Assembly: GCA_964630785.1 (NCBI GenBank)
Contig: CAZVZG010000006.1
Span: 1-64,000 of the forward strand
DNA length: 64,000 nucleotides
Direction: 5' to 3'
Origin: JADLCX01 sp964630785
Lineage (GTDB): Bacteria > Planctomycetota > Phycisphaerae > Phycisphaerales > UBA1924
This document shows, one piece after another, positions 27,211 to 36,394 of the stretch (position 1 is the first letter of the stretch; every line of letters starts with the position of its first letter). A program made the position numbers and the translations under genes. The notes under the pieces were generated by a model. It was not told the DNA's origin, ran no database searches, and was given only the letters and a program-made list of their open reading frames with translations.

Positions 27211-28183
27211 ACCCGTTGGGATGAGTCGAGTGCCACCGCCACGCGGATTCGATCACCTGTTGGATGCGGGGGTATTCCGGCGCCCAGCCCAATCTCGACT
27301 TGAGTCTGGCGGGATCGGCGACGAGGGCGGGCGCGTCGCCGGGCCGCCTGGGTGCGATCGAACGCGAGATCCGCTTGCCGGTTACTTGTTCGCAGGCCTT
27401 GATGACTTCCATCACCGAATAGCCGTGCCCTGTGCCGATGTTGAAGACCTCCGCGGTGGTGGGCGTGGTGGCTTTGATCGCGAGCAGGTGGGCCTGGGCC
27501 AGGTCGTCGGTGTGGACGTAGTCGCGGATGCAGGTTCCGTCCGGGGTCGCGTAGTCGTTGCCGAAAACCGCGAGCTCGGGGCGCTTCCCGAGCGCGACTT
27601 GAAGCACCAGGGGGATCAAGTGGTTTTCTGGCCGGTGGTCCTCGCCAAACTTTCCGTCGCGATCGGCGCCCGCGGCGTTGAAATAGCGGAGCAGGGTGAA
27701 TCCAAGCCCGTAAGCGTGTGCAAAGTCGCGGATCATCCACTCCACCGCGAGCTTCGTGCGGGCATATGGGCTGCACGGAATCTGCGGCGCATCCTCGGCC
27801 ATCGGCGCCTTGGGGTTGTCTCCGTAGGTGGCGCACGTGCTCGAGAAGAGCATCCGGTTCACGCCGGCCTTGCGCATGCCGTTGATCAGTGAGAGCGTGC
27901 CCCCGATGTTGTTGCGGTAGTGATATTCGGGGTTCTCGACCGACTCGCCCACGTACGTGGCGGCCGCGAAGTGCATCACCGCCTCGGCGCGGAAGTCCTT
28001 GAGCGTGGAGGCGAGCAGGTCGGTGTTCGCGATGTCTCCGATCACGAGGCGGTCGGCGGGAACCGACATGCGGTGTCCCTGGGCGAGATTGTCGAAGGCC
28101 AGGGCCTCGTGGCCGTGGCGCAGGAGGTAGCGAAGGCACGCGCTGCCGACAAAGCCCGCTCCGCCGGTGACAAGAACTCTCAT
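27200..28183 (-). CDS. galE: UDP-glucose 4-epimerase
   Basis: This 327-residue SDR enzyme interconverts UDP-glucose and UDP-galactose (and in some relatives the N-acetyl forms) in the cytoplasm. It carries VLVTGGAGFVGSACLRYLL, FSSTCATYG, the catalytic YARTKLAVE (Tyr-x-x-x-Lys) and LRYFNAAGAD, a stretch very typical of GalE. ATG 28183 overlaps the gmhB-like stop codon as ATGA; an in-frame TTG at 28204 is less likely. It provides galactose-type donors to the surrounding glycosyltransferases. Confidence 0.95.
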   Translation of the reverse strand: MRVLVTGGAGFVGSACLRYLLRHGHEALAFDNLAQGHRMSVPADRLVIGDIANTDLLASTLKDFRAEAVMHFAAATYVGESVENPEYHYRNNIGGTLSLINGMRKAGVNRMLFSSTCATYGDNPKAPMAEDAPQIPCSPYARTKLAVEWMIRDFAHAYGLGFTLLRYFNAAGADRDGKFGEDHRPENHLIPLVLQVALGKRPELAVFGNDYATPDGTCIRDYVHTDDLAQAHLLAIKATTPTTAEVFNIGTGHGYSVMEVIKACEQVTGKRISRSIAPRRPGDAPALVADPARLKSRLGWAPEYPRIQQVIESAWRWHSTHPNGYEG

Positions 28184-28803
28184 AGGTGTGTGCCGCCTTT
28201 CCAAGGAATCGAAAAACCGGGGCCGAGCGGAGCCCGTCCGGGCGCGTGCGGGTCCATGTTGAGGATGAGATCGCAGGCCGCGAAGAGGTCGTCAACGACG
28301 TGATCGGCGTGCAGCACGGCCGCATTGAACTCTTGAGGACCGGCGGTCCTCACCAGGATCGATGCCCGGCATCCGGCGTTGCGTCCCGCGAGCATATCGC
28401 TGAGCATGTCGCCGATCATCCACGAGCGGGCAAGGTCGAGATCCAGATCCCGGGCCGCCCGGAGCAACATTCCCGGTCCGGGCTTGCGGTCGGGGTGGTC
28501 GATGAGGGCGCGGTCGGCCAAGCGCGGCGCCTCGGGGCAGAAATACCAGCCGTCGATGGCCGTGCCGGCCGCGGCGAGCTGACGGCAGAACTCGCGGTGA
28601 ATGGTCTCCAACCCCTCAAGCGTGAGCAGCCCACGGGCGATGGCGGACTGGTTGGAGATGACGACACATGGGTAGCCGGCGGCCCGCAGGCGCGCGATGG
28701 CCGCGGCCGCGCCGTGGAGCAACTCCACGCCCGAGGGATCGGCGAGGTGGTGGACGTTGCGGATGATCGTCCCGTCACGATCAAGGAACACGGCGGGCCT
28801 CAC
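28180..28803 (-). CDS. gmhB: D-glycero-D-manno-heptose 1,7-bisphosphate 7-phosphatase-like HAD enzyme
   Basis: This HAD-family phosphatase of 207 residues shows the nucleophile motif FLDRDGT (Asp8, Asp10), VISNQSA, RKPGPGMLL and WMIGDMLSDM. In heptose biosynthesis GmhB removes the C7 phosphate from heptose 1,7-bisphosphate. Unlike E. coli GmhB, the cysteine/histidine zinc site before RKP is not visible (only one Cys in YFCPEAP), so it belongs to a zinc-free subgroup. GTG 28803 overlaps the hddC stop as GTGA and is preferred to the longer frame. Context with hddC, gmhA and hddA supports the heptose role. Confidence 0.86.
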   Translation of the reverse strand: MRPAVFLDRDGTIIRNVHHLADPSGVELLHGAAAAIARLRAAGYPCVVISNQSAIARGLLTLEGLETIHREFCRQLAAAGTAIDGWYFCPEAPRLADRALIDHPDRKPGPGMLLRAARDLDLDLARSWMIGDMLSDMLAGRNAGCRASILVRTAGPQEFNAAVLHADHVVDDLFAACDLILNMDPHAPGRAPLGPGFSIPWKGGTHL

Positions 28804-29612
28804 GCGGCGGGGCTCCAGTTCACGGTGCGCCGATAGCCCGGGAGCAGACACCCGGCCGCGAGATCCTCCTCGGCGCGAGCCAGGCTCTCGTGGGTGCCGA
28901 TGTCCAGGTGGTATCCGTCCCAGACCCAGCCGCGCATCCGCCCGACAAACTTGGGTAGCACTTCGAACGCCAGGTCAAACGCGGCCATGTCGGCCATCTC
29001 GCGGAAGGCGTCCGCGTCAACGATGTAGAGCCCACCGTTGGCCAAGTTGCTTCGGGGTCGCTCGGGCTTCTCGACAAACGCGACGATGCGACCCTCGGAG
29101 TCCACCTCGGCGATCCCGCACCGCTGGGGGTTCTCCGTGCGGAAGAGCATCATCGTCACGGGGTCGGGGTGCGATTCGTGGAACTTCAGCATCGCGCCGA
29201 GATCGACGCCGCTGAGGTTGTCGCTGTAGATGATGATCACGCGATCGGCATCGTCGGCCCAGCCGCGGTTGGCGTGGACTGTCCCAGCGGACCCAAGGAG
29301 TGTGGACTCGTACGCCTCGTGCATTCGGAAGCGAGCGCCGGTACGGCCCCGAAAGTTGACAGAGTTGATGTACTCGCGGACCTGCCCGGGGAGGTGGTGG
29401 GTGTTGATCAGCACGTCGTGCAGACCCGCAGGCGCGAGGCGATCGAACCAGAAATCCAAAAGCGGCCGGCCGTCGATCTGCACAAGGCACTTGGTGGTGC
29501 GGTCCGTGATCGGGCGCAAGCGCGTGCCGAGGCCCGCCGCCATGAGAAGCACTTTGGTACGACTTTCGGACCTCCCGTGTTGCGGAGTCCGCTCAGCCAC
29601 GCTTGATCTCAC
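28800..29612 (-). CDS. hddC: Heptose-1-phosphate guanylyltransferase-like nucleotidyltransferase
   Basis: This 270-residue nucleotidyltransferase has the signature VLLMAAGLGTRLRPITD, the metal-ligand region IIIYSDNLSG and VEKPERPRSNLANGGLYI. It attaches a nucleoside diphosphate to a sugar 1-phosphate. Flanked by gmhB-like, gmhA and hddA-like genes, it best fits HddC, which makes GDP-D-glycero-alpha-D-manno-heptose. A mannose- or glucose-1-phosphate substrate cannot be excluded. The start is GTG 29612 or GTG 29600; no clear ribosome site decides. It overlaps the epimerase upstream by about 20 bases. Confidence 0.83.
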   Translation of the reverse strand: MRSSVAERTPQHGRSESRTKVLLMAAGLGTRLRPITDRTTKCLVQIDGRPLLDFWFDRLAPAGLHDVLINTHHLPGQVREYINSVNFRGRTGARFRMHEAYESTLLGSAGTVHANRGWADDADRVIIIYSDNLSGVDLGAMLKFHESHPDPVTMMLFRTENPQRCGIAEVDSEGRIVAFVEKPERPRSNLANGGLYIVDADAFREMADMAAFDLAFEVLPKFVGRMRGWVWDGYHLDIGTHESLARAEEDLAAGCLLPGYRRTVNWSPAA

Positions 29613-30717
29613 GAACCACGTTCATCGCGGCCATCTGCTTCTGGCAGTACGCCAGGATGTCTCCGATGGATTCGGCCTCGCCGAGCCATGCCTTGTAGGC
29701 CTCGACGCTCTCGGCCACCGACCGGCGCGGGGCCCAACCGAGCGCTCGGAGCTTGGCGATGTCGGAGAAGATGTGGCGTGTGTCGCCGAAGCGGTAGCGA
29801 CCGCTGGGTGCCGGTCGGTAGCCGTTCTTCCCGAACACGGCGGCGACCTGAGTCGCGAACTCCGCGACGGTCACGGCCTTGCCGCCGCCGACGTTGAACA
29901 TCTGGTAGTCGGCACGCGGGTCGTCGAGCACGAGCAGGTTGGCGTCCACAACGTCGTGGATGTTCACGAAGTCTCGCACCTGCCGCCCGTCCTCGTAGAT
30001 CACGGGATCCTGACCCTGGTGCATGGCCAGGCAGAACACACGGCAAGCGCCGCTGTAGGCGTTGTAGAAGCTCTGGCGAGGACCCTGCACGATGGAGTAC
30101 CGCATCGCCACCGATGGGATGTCGTAGCGACGCCCGAGAAACAGGGCGACCCGCTCCTCGGCGATCTTGCTGATACCGTACTGATTCTGCGGGTTGGCCA
30201 CCGACTCGTTCGTCGGCTGCCACCGCAGCGGGGCCCGGAATCCGACGGGTGGGCGGCATTCCCATTCACCCGAGCTGAGCTGGGTGTCGTTGCGAATGTC
30301 GGGGAGACACTGACGGCTATCGGCGTCGAGGTACAGTCCTTCGCCCAGCGTGGCCTGGCTGCTGGCCACGATCACCTTTCTGATCGGGAGCTTTTCGCGA
30401 ACGATCAGCTCGTAGATGAGCGCCGTCGAGGTGACGTTGACATCGAAGAACCGGCTGAAAATGGGCAGGTAGTCCTGGAACGCGGCCAGGTGATACACGG
30501 CGTCGCAACCGCGGAGCGCGCCGAGCAGGATCTGCTCGTCCCGGACGTCTCCGCGCACGAACTCGATCCGAGGGTCGAGGTACGCTGGCGGTTCACGTTT
30601 CGGATGCACCGGCGGTTCGAGGCTGTCGAGCACGCGGACGGCGTGGCCGCGGGCGAGCAGCGCGTCGGCGGTGTGCGAGCCGATGAACCCCGCGCCGCCC
30701 GTGATCAGGACCTTCAT
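29593..30717 (-). CDS. NAD-dependent epimerase/dehydratase (SDR)
   Basis: This 374-residue extended SDR enzyme begins with VLITGGAGFIGSHTADALL and has a YGISKIAEE catalytic pair (Tyr-x-x-x-Lys), but it has an unusual central insert of about 40 residues containing PDIRNDTQLSSGEWECRPP. It may act on a nucleotide-linked heptose, hexose or uronic acid; its location between the heptose genes suggests it modifies a GDP- or UDP-linked sugar. The exact reaction is not determinable. The start is ATG 30717, which overlaps the gmhA stop by 4 bases. Confidence 0.88.
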   Translation of the reverse strand: MKVLITGGAGFIGSHTADALLARGHAVRVLDSLEPPVHPKREPPAYLDPRIEFVRGDVRDEQILLGALRGCDAVYHLAAFQDYLPIFSRFFDVNVTSTALIYELIVREKLPIRKVIVASSQATLGEGLYLDADSRQCLPDIRNDTQLSSGEWECRPPVGFRAPLRWQPTNESVANPQNQYGISKIAEERVALFLGRRYDIPSVAMRYSIVQGPRQSFYNAYSGACRVFCLAMHQGQDPVIYEDGRQVRDFVNIHDVVDANLLVLDDPRADYQMFNVGGGKAVTVAEFATQVAAVFGKNGYRPAPSGRYRFGDTRHIFSDIAKLRALGWAPRRSVAESVEAYKAWLGEAESIGDILAYCQKQMAAMNVVREIKRG

Positions 30718-31301
30718 CGGGCGGCCTCCTTGGCGATGCGCCCGTGGAGCATCTGGGTGGCGATGTGCCCGATCGAGAGGTGCAAGTCCTCGATCACGCC
30801 GTAGTTGTCTGAAGGCACGTTGATGTGGATGTGCGCGAACTCGCGAACTTTGCCGCCCTTGAAGCCGGTCATGGCGACAACGGTAAGGCCGTTATCCCGG
30901 GCCCACCGGCACGCCCGAAGCAGGTTCGGCGAGTTGCCCGAGCAACTGATCGCGACGGCCACGTCGCCCTTGGCTGCGTAACTCTCGAGCGGGAAGCTGA
31001 ACGTCTCTTCGTACGAGAGGTCGTTGCCGATGGCGGTTGTCATGCCGAAGTTGTCGGCCAAGCTGAAAGCCCGCAGGCGGGGCCGGTCCGGCGCCGACGC
31101 GGTTTTCACGTAGTCGGTGACGTGGTGGCTCGCGTTGTACGCGCTACCACCGTTGCCGAACACGAAGACCCGGGCCCCCCTTGTGCAGGCGTCGTGCAGC
31201 GTGTCGACGTAGGCTTGGACAGCCCCGTGGTCGATCGCGGCCGCGGCGCGGGCCAGATGCGCGAAATAGTCGTCAGGTGAACCGGTGATCGTTCCGGCCA
31301 T
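30714..31301 (-). CDS. gmhA: Sedoheptulose-7-phosphate (phosphoheptose) isomerase
   Basis: This 195-residue SIS-domain enzyme catalyses the first committed step of heptose synthesis, sedoheptulose 7-phosphate to D-glycero-D-manno-heptose 7-phosphate. The features are VFVFGNGGSAYNASH, SLADNFGMTTAIGND, AISCSGNSPNLLRA and YGVIEDLHLSIGHIATQ, whose Glu and His correspond to GmhA catalytic residues. ATG 31301 is preceded by CGGAG. The hddA-like kinase precedes it by 66 bases. Confidence 0.93.
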   Translation of the reverse strand: MAGTITGSPDDYFAHLARAAAAIDHGAVQAYVDTLHDACTRGARVFVFGNGGSAYNASHHVTDYVKTASAPDRPRLRAFSLADNFGMTTAIGNDLSYEETFSFPLESYAAKGDVAVAISCSGNSPNLLRACRWARDNGLTVVAMTGFKGGKVREFAHIHINVPSDNYGVIEDLHLSIGHIATQMLHGRIAKEAAR

Positions 31302-31367
31302 GTGAACTCCGGGAGAGGGGACGGGGGGACGCGACGCCCGGCTCGGGTGGGCGCCATCGCCGCCAGG

Positions 31368-32342
31368 TCAACTGCTGATGAAGATGATGCGGCTTCCGAG
31401 CCGGTCGATGCGGAGGTCGATCTCTCGCGGGCGTCCGAGCGCCTCGCGGATGGCCTCGTGACGCTCTGGGGGCGCCAGCAGCAGCACAAACCCCCCACCG
31501 CCGGCACCGAGGAGCTTTCCGCCTTGGGCACCGACCTTTCGGGCCGCGTCGTACCAGGCATCGACCTTTTCGTCGGTGATGCCGAAGCCGAGCGATCGCT
31601 TGAGCTCCCAGCCGCAGTGGAGCAGGCGGGCGAACTCGTCGATGTTGCCGCGCCCCGAGACGACCGAGCGCATCTCGCTGGCGAGGTCGCGCATCTCTCG
31701 GAGCACACGGAGCTTGCCGGCCGTGCCTTCACTCTGCTTCTGAAGGATGGTGTTGGCGTCACGCTTCTGATTGGTGTACAGCACAATCGCGCGCCGCTCG
31801 AGCTCGTCGAGCGTCTCGCGGGCGCACGGGACGGGCTGAACGTCCACGGAATCGTCGGGGTTGAAGCGGATGTAGTTCAAACCGCCGAACGCCGCGGCAT
31901 ACTGATCCTGCTTGCCGATGGGGCTGCCGAGAATGTCGATCTCGATCTTGCACGCTTGCGAGGCGAGCTGGCCGGGGCTGGTGACCCGCCCGCCGAGCGC
32001 GTGCATCGCGTTGAGCAGGCCCACGGTCAGCGTGCTGCTCGAGCCCATCCCGGTGCCCGCCGGCACGTCGCCGATGGTCACGATCTCCATGTGCGGGCCG
32101 AGCCCGGTCATCCGCAGGGCCTCGCGGACGAGCGTGTGCTGCACGGCGTCCACGTCGTCGGCGATCTCGGTCTTGGTGTAGGAAACGCGGATCGTGGGCT
32201 CGAAGCGCCGGGTCACGGTCACGTACATGTGCTTCTGCACGGCGACGCTGAGCACCGCGCCGGACTCCTGGCGGTAGAACGAGGGGAGGTCGGTGCCGCC
32301 GCCGGCGAAGGAGACGCGGTAAGGGGTCTGAGAGATGATCAT
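31368..32342 (-). CDS. hddA: D-glycero-D-manno-heptose 7-phosphate kinase-like GHMP kinase
   Basis: This 324-residue GHMP kinase has the N-terminal MIISQTPYRVSFAGGGTDLP, the ATP-binding VPAGTGMGSSSTLTVGLL (about 93-110) and the C-terminal GGKLLGAGGGGFVLLL. HddA phosphorylates heptose 7-phosphate at the anomeric C1 to the alpha-1,7-bisphosphate on the GDP-heptose route. Fucokinase-like relatives share these motifs, but next to gmhA, hddC and gmhB the heptose assignment is strongest. ATG 32342 overlaps the GT4 stop codon as ATGA. Confidence 0.88.
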   Translation of the reverse strand: MIISQTPYRVSFAGGGTDLPSFYRQESGAVLSVAVQKHMYVTVTRRFEPTIRVSYTKTEIADDVDAVQHTLVREALRMTGLGPHMEIVTIGDVPAGTGMGSSSTLTVGLLNAMHALGGRVTSPGQLASQACKIEIDILGSPIGKQDQYAAAFGGLNYIRFNPDDSVDVQPVPCARETLDELERRAIVLYTNQKRDANTILQKQSEGTAGKLRVLREMRDLASEMRSVVSGRGNIDEFARLLHCGWELKRSLGFGITDEKVDAWYDAARKVGAQGGKLLGAGGGGFVLLLAPPERHEAIREALGRPREIDLRIDRLGSRIIFISS

Positions 32343-33634
32343 GCGACGGTGCTCTCTTCGACCGATCGAATCGAACGTTCGAGACCGCTGTCGGCGGGTT
32401 GGGGCGCTCCAAGCGGAATTCCGGCGGACCTCAACGCCTTCTCGTATTCGTCGATCAGAGGCCGCAGGCAGGTCTTGATGTCGAACCGTTGCAGGACCCA
32501 TTCTCGACTCTGACGACCCAGCTGGCCCGCAAGTTCGGGGTTCCGTGTGAGCCGCTCGATGGCGTCGGCCAGGGCCACGCTGTCGTTCGGTTCCACGAGC
32601 AGGCCGGTCCGTTCGTGCACCACCAGGTCGGGGTTGCCGACGATGTTGGTGGTGACGGCGGGGAGGCCGCACCCCATCGCCTCCATCGTCATCTGGGGCA
32701 GGCCGTCGACGTCACGGTCCTTGGCCCAGACGCACGCGAGCGCGTAGATGTCTCCGGTGTGCATGAAGCCCGGGATGTCCTCCTGCAGGAGCGGCTGGCC
32801 CGTGATCGTGACAAGGTCGCCGAGCCTGCGATCGAGAACTCGCTGCCGCAGGGACGCCTCCAGCGGTCCGGACCCCGCGATGATGCAGCGGAACGCAACG
32901 CCGCGGTCCCTGAGGATCCCGCAGGCGTCGATCAGGTACTCGAAGCCTTTCTTCTCGACCAGGCGTCCGGAGGAAAGGATCGTGTGGGGTCCGGGGGCGC
33001 GGGGACCCGGTCTCGGCGACATCCGTTGCACGTCGATCCCGCAGTACGCGACTCGAAGTTGCTCGGGTCGGGCCCCGTTCTCCAAATAGAATCCGCGGTG
33101 GAACTCGGAGATGCAGATGATGAACCGGGCTCGCCGGATCTTGTCGCGAAGGGCGACCCTGTCCCGGAAGAGGTCGGCGGCGTGACCCGTGAACGAGAAT
33201 GGAACGCCGAGGAGCCACGATCCGTACATGCCGATGCTGCCGGACGAGTACGCCCACTGTGAATGGATGTGAGAGACCACGTCTCGACGGAGCGAACGCG
33301 CCCAATGGCACGCGACGAAGAAATGGGCGGTGGCGCTCAACCTCGCGCGACGATTCTCGCGGGGCGAGAAGAGCGCGTTAGCGGCCGCGCCGAACCAGCG
33401 ACGTCCGTACACGAAGGGCGCCAGCACGTTCGCCACGATCAACCCCAGCACAGGCAGCGGATAGAGCACACGGGTCTTCTCCGCCATGGATTGCGCCCAA
33501 GGCGAGGAGAAGTGAACCTGTCCGGGTGAACGGATCGCGTGGAGTGTTACGGGCACTCCCGTCTCCGTGACCACGCGGAGCTCGTTCCCGACCCAGGGCT
33601 GGCCGAGTCCGTCGGATGTGATGTAGTGAATCAA
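32339..33634 (-). CDS. Glycosyltransferase family 4
   Basis: This 431-residue GT-B enzyme has VEKKGFEYLIDACGIL, IAGSGPLE and the nucleotide-binding EAMGCGLPAVTTNIVGNPDLV, followed by HERTGLLVEPND, all typical of GT4. It adds one sugar to the lipid-linked unit. The donor cannot be inferred from motifs. It starts with TTG 33634, which overlaps the preceding stop as TTGA; no better start is available before the family homology. A membrane-like helix near residues 60-72 may associate it with the membrane. Confidence 0.92.
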   Translation of the reverse strand: MIHYITSDGLGQPWVGNELRVVTETGVPVTLHAIRSPGQVHFSSPWAQSMAEKTRVLYPLPVLGLIVANVLAPFVYGRRWFGAAANALFSPRENRRARLSATAHFFVACHWARSLRRDVVSHIHSQWAYSSGSIGMYGSWLLGVPFSFTGHAADLFRDRVALRDKIRRARFIICISEFHRGFYLENGARPEQLRVAYCGIDVQRMSPRPGPRAPGPHTILSSGRLVEKKGFEYLIDACGILRDRGVAFRCIIAGSGPLEASLRQRVLDRRLGDLVTITGQPLLQEDIPGFMHTGDIYALACVWAKDRDVDGLPQMTMEAMGCGLPAVTTNIVGNPDLVVHERTGLLVEPNDSVALADAIERLTRNPELAGQLGRQSREWVLQRFDIKTCLRPLIDEYEKALRSAGIPLGAPQPADSGLERSIRSVEESTVA

Positions 33635-34695
33635 GGCGATGACTCGATGGTGACCAGATGTCCCGCGGAGGGCTCTTCCTTCGACTCAGCGCTCAGCGGC
33701 TTACGTATTCCCATCGACCGATCCAGCGACTCGGCGAGGGAGTACCGCTGCGACCACCCGAGGGCTTCATGCAGGCGTCGATTGGAGTAACGCAACGGCT
33801 TGAAACGGGCGTGCAGGCGGGCGGGGATCAGGATCGACGGGAGCTTTGCCCGTCCCCCGAACGCGACCCGGTTGGTGATCGCGGCCAATCGGGCGAGCAC
33901 CCGGGCCGCCGTCCACGGGATGACCAACGATCGCGGGCGCGGCTGGGTGCGCCGAAGGACCTCACCGCAATACCGAGCCTGAGTCGGGCAGCGATCGTCA
34001 AATACGTTGAGGGTGAGGGCCATTGGGCCCGATTTCTCCGCCGCCAATAGCACTGCCTCGGCGCAGTTCTCCACATAGGACACAGGCACGAGCGAAAACC
34101 AGCCGATCCGCAGCCACCGCTTCGGCGAAGCCGAGAGCCCGAGCCTCGCGGTCCAGAGGTTGTCCGGTCCGATGATGGCCCCGGGCCGAAGAATCGCGAA
34201 GTCCCAACCGTGCGCGGCGGCCGCGTTCCTAATCAGGTTCTCTTGAACGAGCTTGGTGTGCGAGTACTCGTCTCGCGCCGGGAACGTCCGGGCCAGGGGA
34301 GAATCTTCCGTGATCGTCGACCAGCTCCTGAGCCGGATGTAGTCGTACACGGCGAAGGATGAGATCGCGATGATCTTGGTGACCCGCGACCTCGCCATCG
34401 CCGCGAGCAGGTTCTCGGTCGCCACCACCGTCCCCGCGTACTGCGTGTAGATGTCGCCGGCCTTGGATGCGGCCAGGTGCAGCACCGCGTCGACACCCCC
34501 GAGGGCCTCGTCCAGACCGACCGGCGATCGAAGGTCGATCCTGACTTGCTCGATCGCCGGATGCCGGAGAGCGGCAAGGTCATCGATCACCGACGCGGGG
34601 CGCACGAGCGCGCGAACGTCGTGGCCCCGGCGCACGGCCTCGGCAACGACAAATCGGCCCAGGAAGCCGGAGGCACCTGTGATCAGCAGTCTCAC
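33631..34695 (-). CDS. NAD-dependent epimerase/dehydratase (SDR)
   Basis: This 354-residue extended SDR protein opens with LLITGASGFLGRFVVAEA and has AISSFAVYDYI and a YSHTKLVQEN catalytic-type pair, followed by LRPGAIIGPDN. It is more divergent than the other epimerases of the cluster and resembles nucleoside-diphosphate-sugar or lipid-linked sugar reductases/epimerases. Substrate unknown. GTG 34695 overlaps the upstream stop as GTGA, and its own stop overlaps the GT4 start. Confidence 0.87.
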   Translation of the reverse strand: MRLLITGASGFLGRFVVAEAVRRGHDVRALVRPASVIDDLAALRHPAIEQVRIDLRSPVGLDEALGGVDAVLHLAASKAGDIYTQYAGTVVATENLLAAMARSRVTKIIAISSFAVYDYIRLRSWSTITEDSPLARTFPARDEYSHTKLVQENLIRNAAAAHGWDFAILRPGAIIGPDNLWTARLGLSASPKRWLRIGWFSLVPVSYVENCAEAVLLAAEKSGPMALTLNVFDDRCPTQARYCGEVLRRTQPRPRSLVIPWTAARVLARLAAITNRVAFGGRAKLPSILIPARLHARFKPLRYSNRRLHEALGWSQRYSLAESLDRSMGIRKPLSAESKEEPSAGHLVTIESSP

Positions 34696-35798
34696 GCGGC
34701 CTCCGCTTGAGCAACCAGAGCGTCGAGCAATCGGGCCGCCGCGAGAGAGTGCTCCCTGGACACGGGCGGTTCGACTCCCGAAACCAACGCCTCATACGAT
34801 TCGTCGAGCAAGGTGTGCAATCCCTCGTACGGAGTCACCTGCATGACCTTGTTCCAGAAACCCCGAACACCGGCCCGGATGAGAGTGCCTCCCCGGATGA
34901 TCTGATTCGCCAATGGCGAGATCTGACTCCCCACGGCTCTCTGGACGCTCATCGAGACGTGGGGTTGAAAGAGGTCCGTTTCCAGCCATCCATCGGTCCC
35001 CCGCACCGTGACCGAAAAGCAGTCGGGCGATTGTGCGCAAGAGAACCGCATTCGCCCGTGCACATTCCCCCCCACCCCCCCTCCCGATCCCCCCCCGATC
35101 ACAACCGCGTCCAGGTCGTCGTACTTGAACAGGCTCCCTCCCCCGTGGTTGGACCACACCGCGTGGACCTTGTCCCATCGGGGGACAAAGTGCAGCATCA
35201 GGTAGCACATGTGCGTCAGGAACTCGTGCAGAACCCCGGCCGGAAGCCGGTGGCTGGGATGCGGAAGATTCGCGTCCGCATAGCGACCGCCCTTGCCCCG
35301 GATCGGAAGCACGAGCCGGACCTCGACCTCTCGGACATCGCCGATACGCCCAGACTCGACCAGTTCCCGCATGCGCCGAATCGGAACGTTGAACCGATAG
35401 TTATGGTTCTCGATCAGGCGTCGCCCGCACCCGTCCGCGTGCGCCCAAAGCCGCTCGGCCTCGTGTGCGCTCGGCGCCGCGGGCTTCTCCACAATAACAT
35501 TCGCACCACGCGTGAGACACTCGGTCACGATCGGAACGTGGGTGTGCGGCGGCGTGAGCACGTGGACTACCTGCGGGGAAGCGTCCGCAAGCATGCGCCG
35601 GTAGTCGGTGAACGCGGTGGACCCGAAGCGCGTCGCCGCGTAAGCAGCGAGTGACGGCGACAGGTCGCACACTCCGACGAGCGAGCATCGTTTGTCGGCT
35701 GAAACAAACCGCAGGTGTTCATCGGAAATTTTGCCGGTTCCGATCACGCCCACGCGAAGTGCGGAGGTGTCTTGCATTGAGGTGCGAGCGGTGTTCAC
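34692..35798 (-). CDS. Gfo/Idh/MocA family oxidoreductase
   Basis: This 368-residue protein has the Rossmann start RVGVIGTGKISDEHLRF and the catalytic-lysine motif VIVEKPAAPSAHEA, followed by the C-terminal alpha/beta domain with GVLHEFLTHMC. Such enzymes oxidise or reduce sugar C2-C4 hydroxyls with NAD(P), often on nucleotide sugars. A glycine-rich insert GGGSGGGVGGN, encoded by C-runs at 35067-35097, is unusual for the family. The start is GTG 35798 (GTGA overlap); ATG 35777 would cut the N-terminus by seven residues. Confidence 0.9.
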   Translation of the reverse strand: MNTARTSMQDTSALRVGVIGTGKISDEHLRFVSADKRCSLVGVCDLSPSLAAYAATRFGSTAFTDYRRMLADASPQVVHVLTPPHTHVPIVTECLTRGANVIVEKPAAPSAHEAERLWAHADGCGRRLIENHNYRFNVPIRRMRELVESGRIGDVREVEVRLVLPIRGKGGRYADANLPHPSHRLPAGVLHEFLTHMCYLMLHFVPRWDKVHAVWSNHGGGSLFKYDDLDAVVIGGGSGGGVGGNVHGRMRFSCAQSPDCFSVTVRGTDGWLETDLFQPHVSMSVQRAVGSQISPLANQIIRGGTLIRAGVRGFWNKVMQVTPYEGLHTLLDESYEALVSGVEPPVSREHSLAAARLLDALVAQAEAA

Positions 35799-36394
35799 TG
35801 AGGGATCACTCCGGCGCGGTCCGCAGGCCGCGGACCCGCGTGATCGCGAGCGTGGATCAGTTCATCGGAATCGTCCGCTTGGATGACACGAGCGGGAGTC
35901 CCCACCGCCGTTGCGCCGGGAGGGACGTCGCGGAGCACAACGCTCAACGCGCCGATCCTCGCGCCACGGCCGACCCGCACGCCGCCCAGCACCTGTGCGA
36001 AGGCGCCCAGTTCGACATCGTCCTCGATCACGGGCACAGGCCCGTTGTCGTGGCGATTCCCGATTGTGACTCCTTGGCGCAGTGTGCAGTTCTTCCCGAT
36101 CTGAGCGGAGCCGTTGATGAAGATGCACCCGAAATGATGGATACGAAGCCCGCCGCCGACCTCCACTGTCTTCGGGATGGAGATGCCCGTTGCCGTTTCC
36201 ACGATCCGGTGCATGAGCCAGTACAAGCGATCCAGAATCCAACTTGTCAACCCGCGCCCGCGAATCTCGTTCTGCCGGCCGAACCGGTAGACGGCGATCG
36301 CCCAGATCGATTGCTCGCGGACCCAAGGCCGCTTGGGGTAGCGTCGCAGGTCTTCGCGGAGTCGGGGGTCGAACAGGGGCATGGTCGTCGTCAC
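35795..36394 (-). CDS. Hexapeptide-repeat acetyltransferase (CysE-like)
   Basis: This 199-residue protein combines a helical N-terminal part with a left-handed beta helix (GGGLRIHHFGCIFINGSAQI, then GVTIGNRHDNGP and IGALSVVLRDVPPGATAVG), the pattern of serine O-acetyltransferases and sugar O-acetyltransferases. The IHHFG region supplies the catalytic-type His pair. Inside a polysaccharide operon it more probably acetylates a glycan sugar than serine, though CysE function is not excluded. GTG 36394 overlaps the GT2 stop as GTGA; ATG 36382 is the alternative. Confidence 0.85.
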   Translation of the reverse strand: MTTTMPLFDPRLREDLRRYPKRPWVREQSIWAIAVYRFGRQNEIRGRGLTSWILDRLYWLMHRIVETATGISIPKTVEVGGGLRIHHFGCIFINGSAQIGKNCTLRQGVTIGNRHDNGPVPVIEDDVELGAFAQVLGGVRVGRGARIGALSVVLRDVPPGATAVGTPARVIQADDSDELIHARDHAGPRPADRAGVIPQ

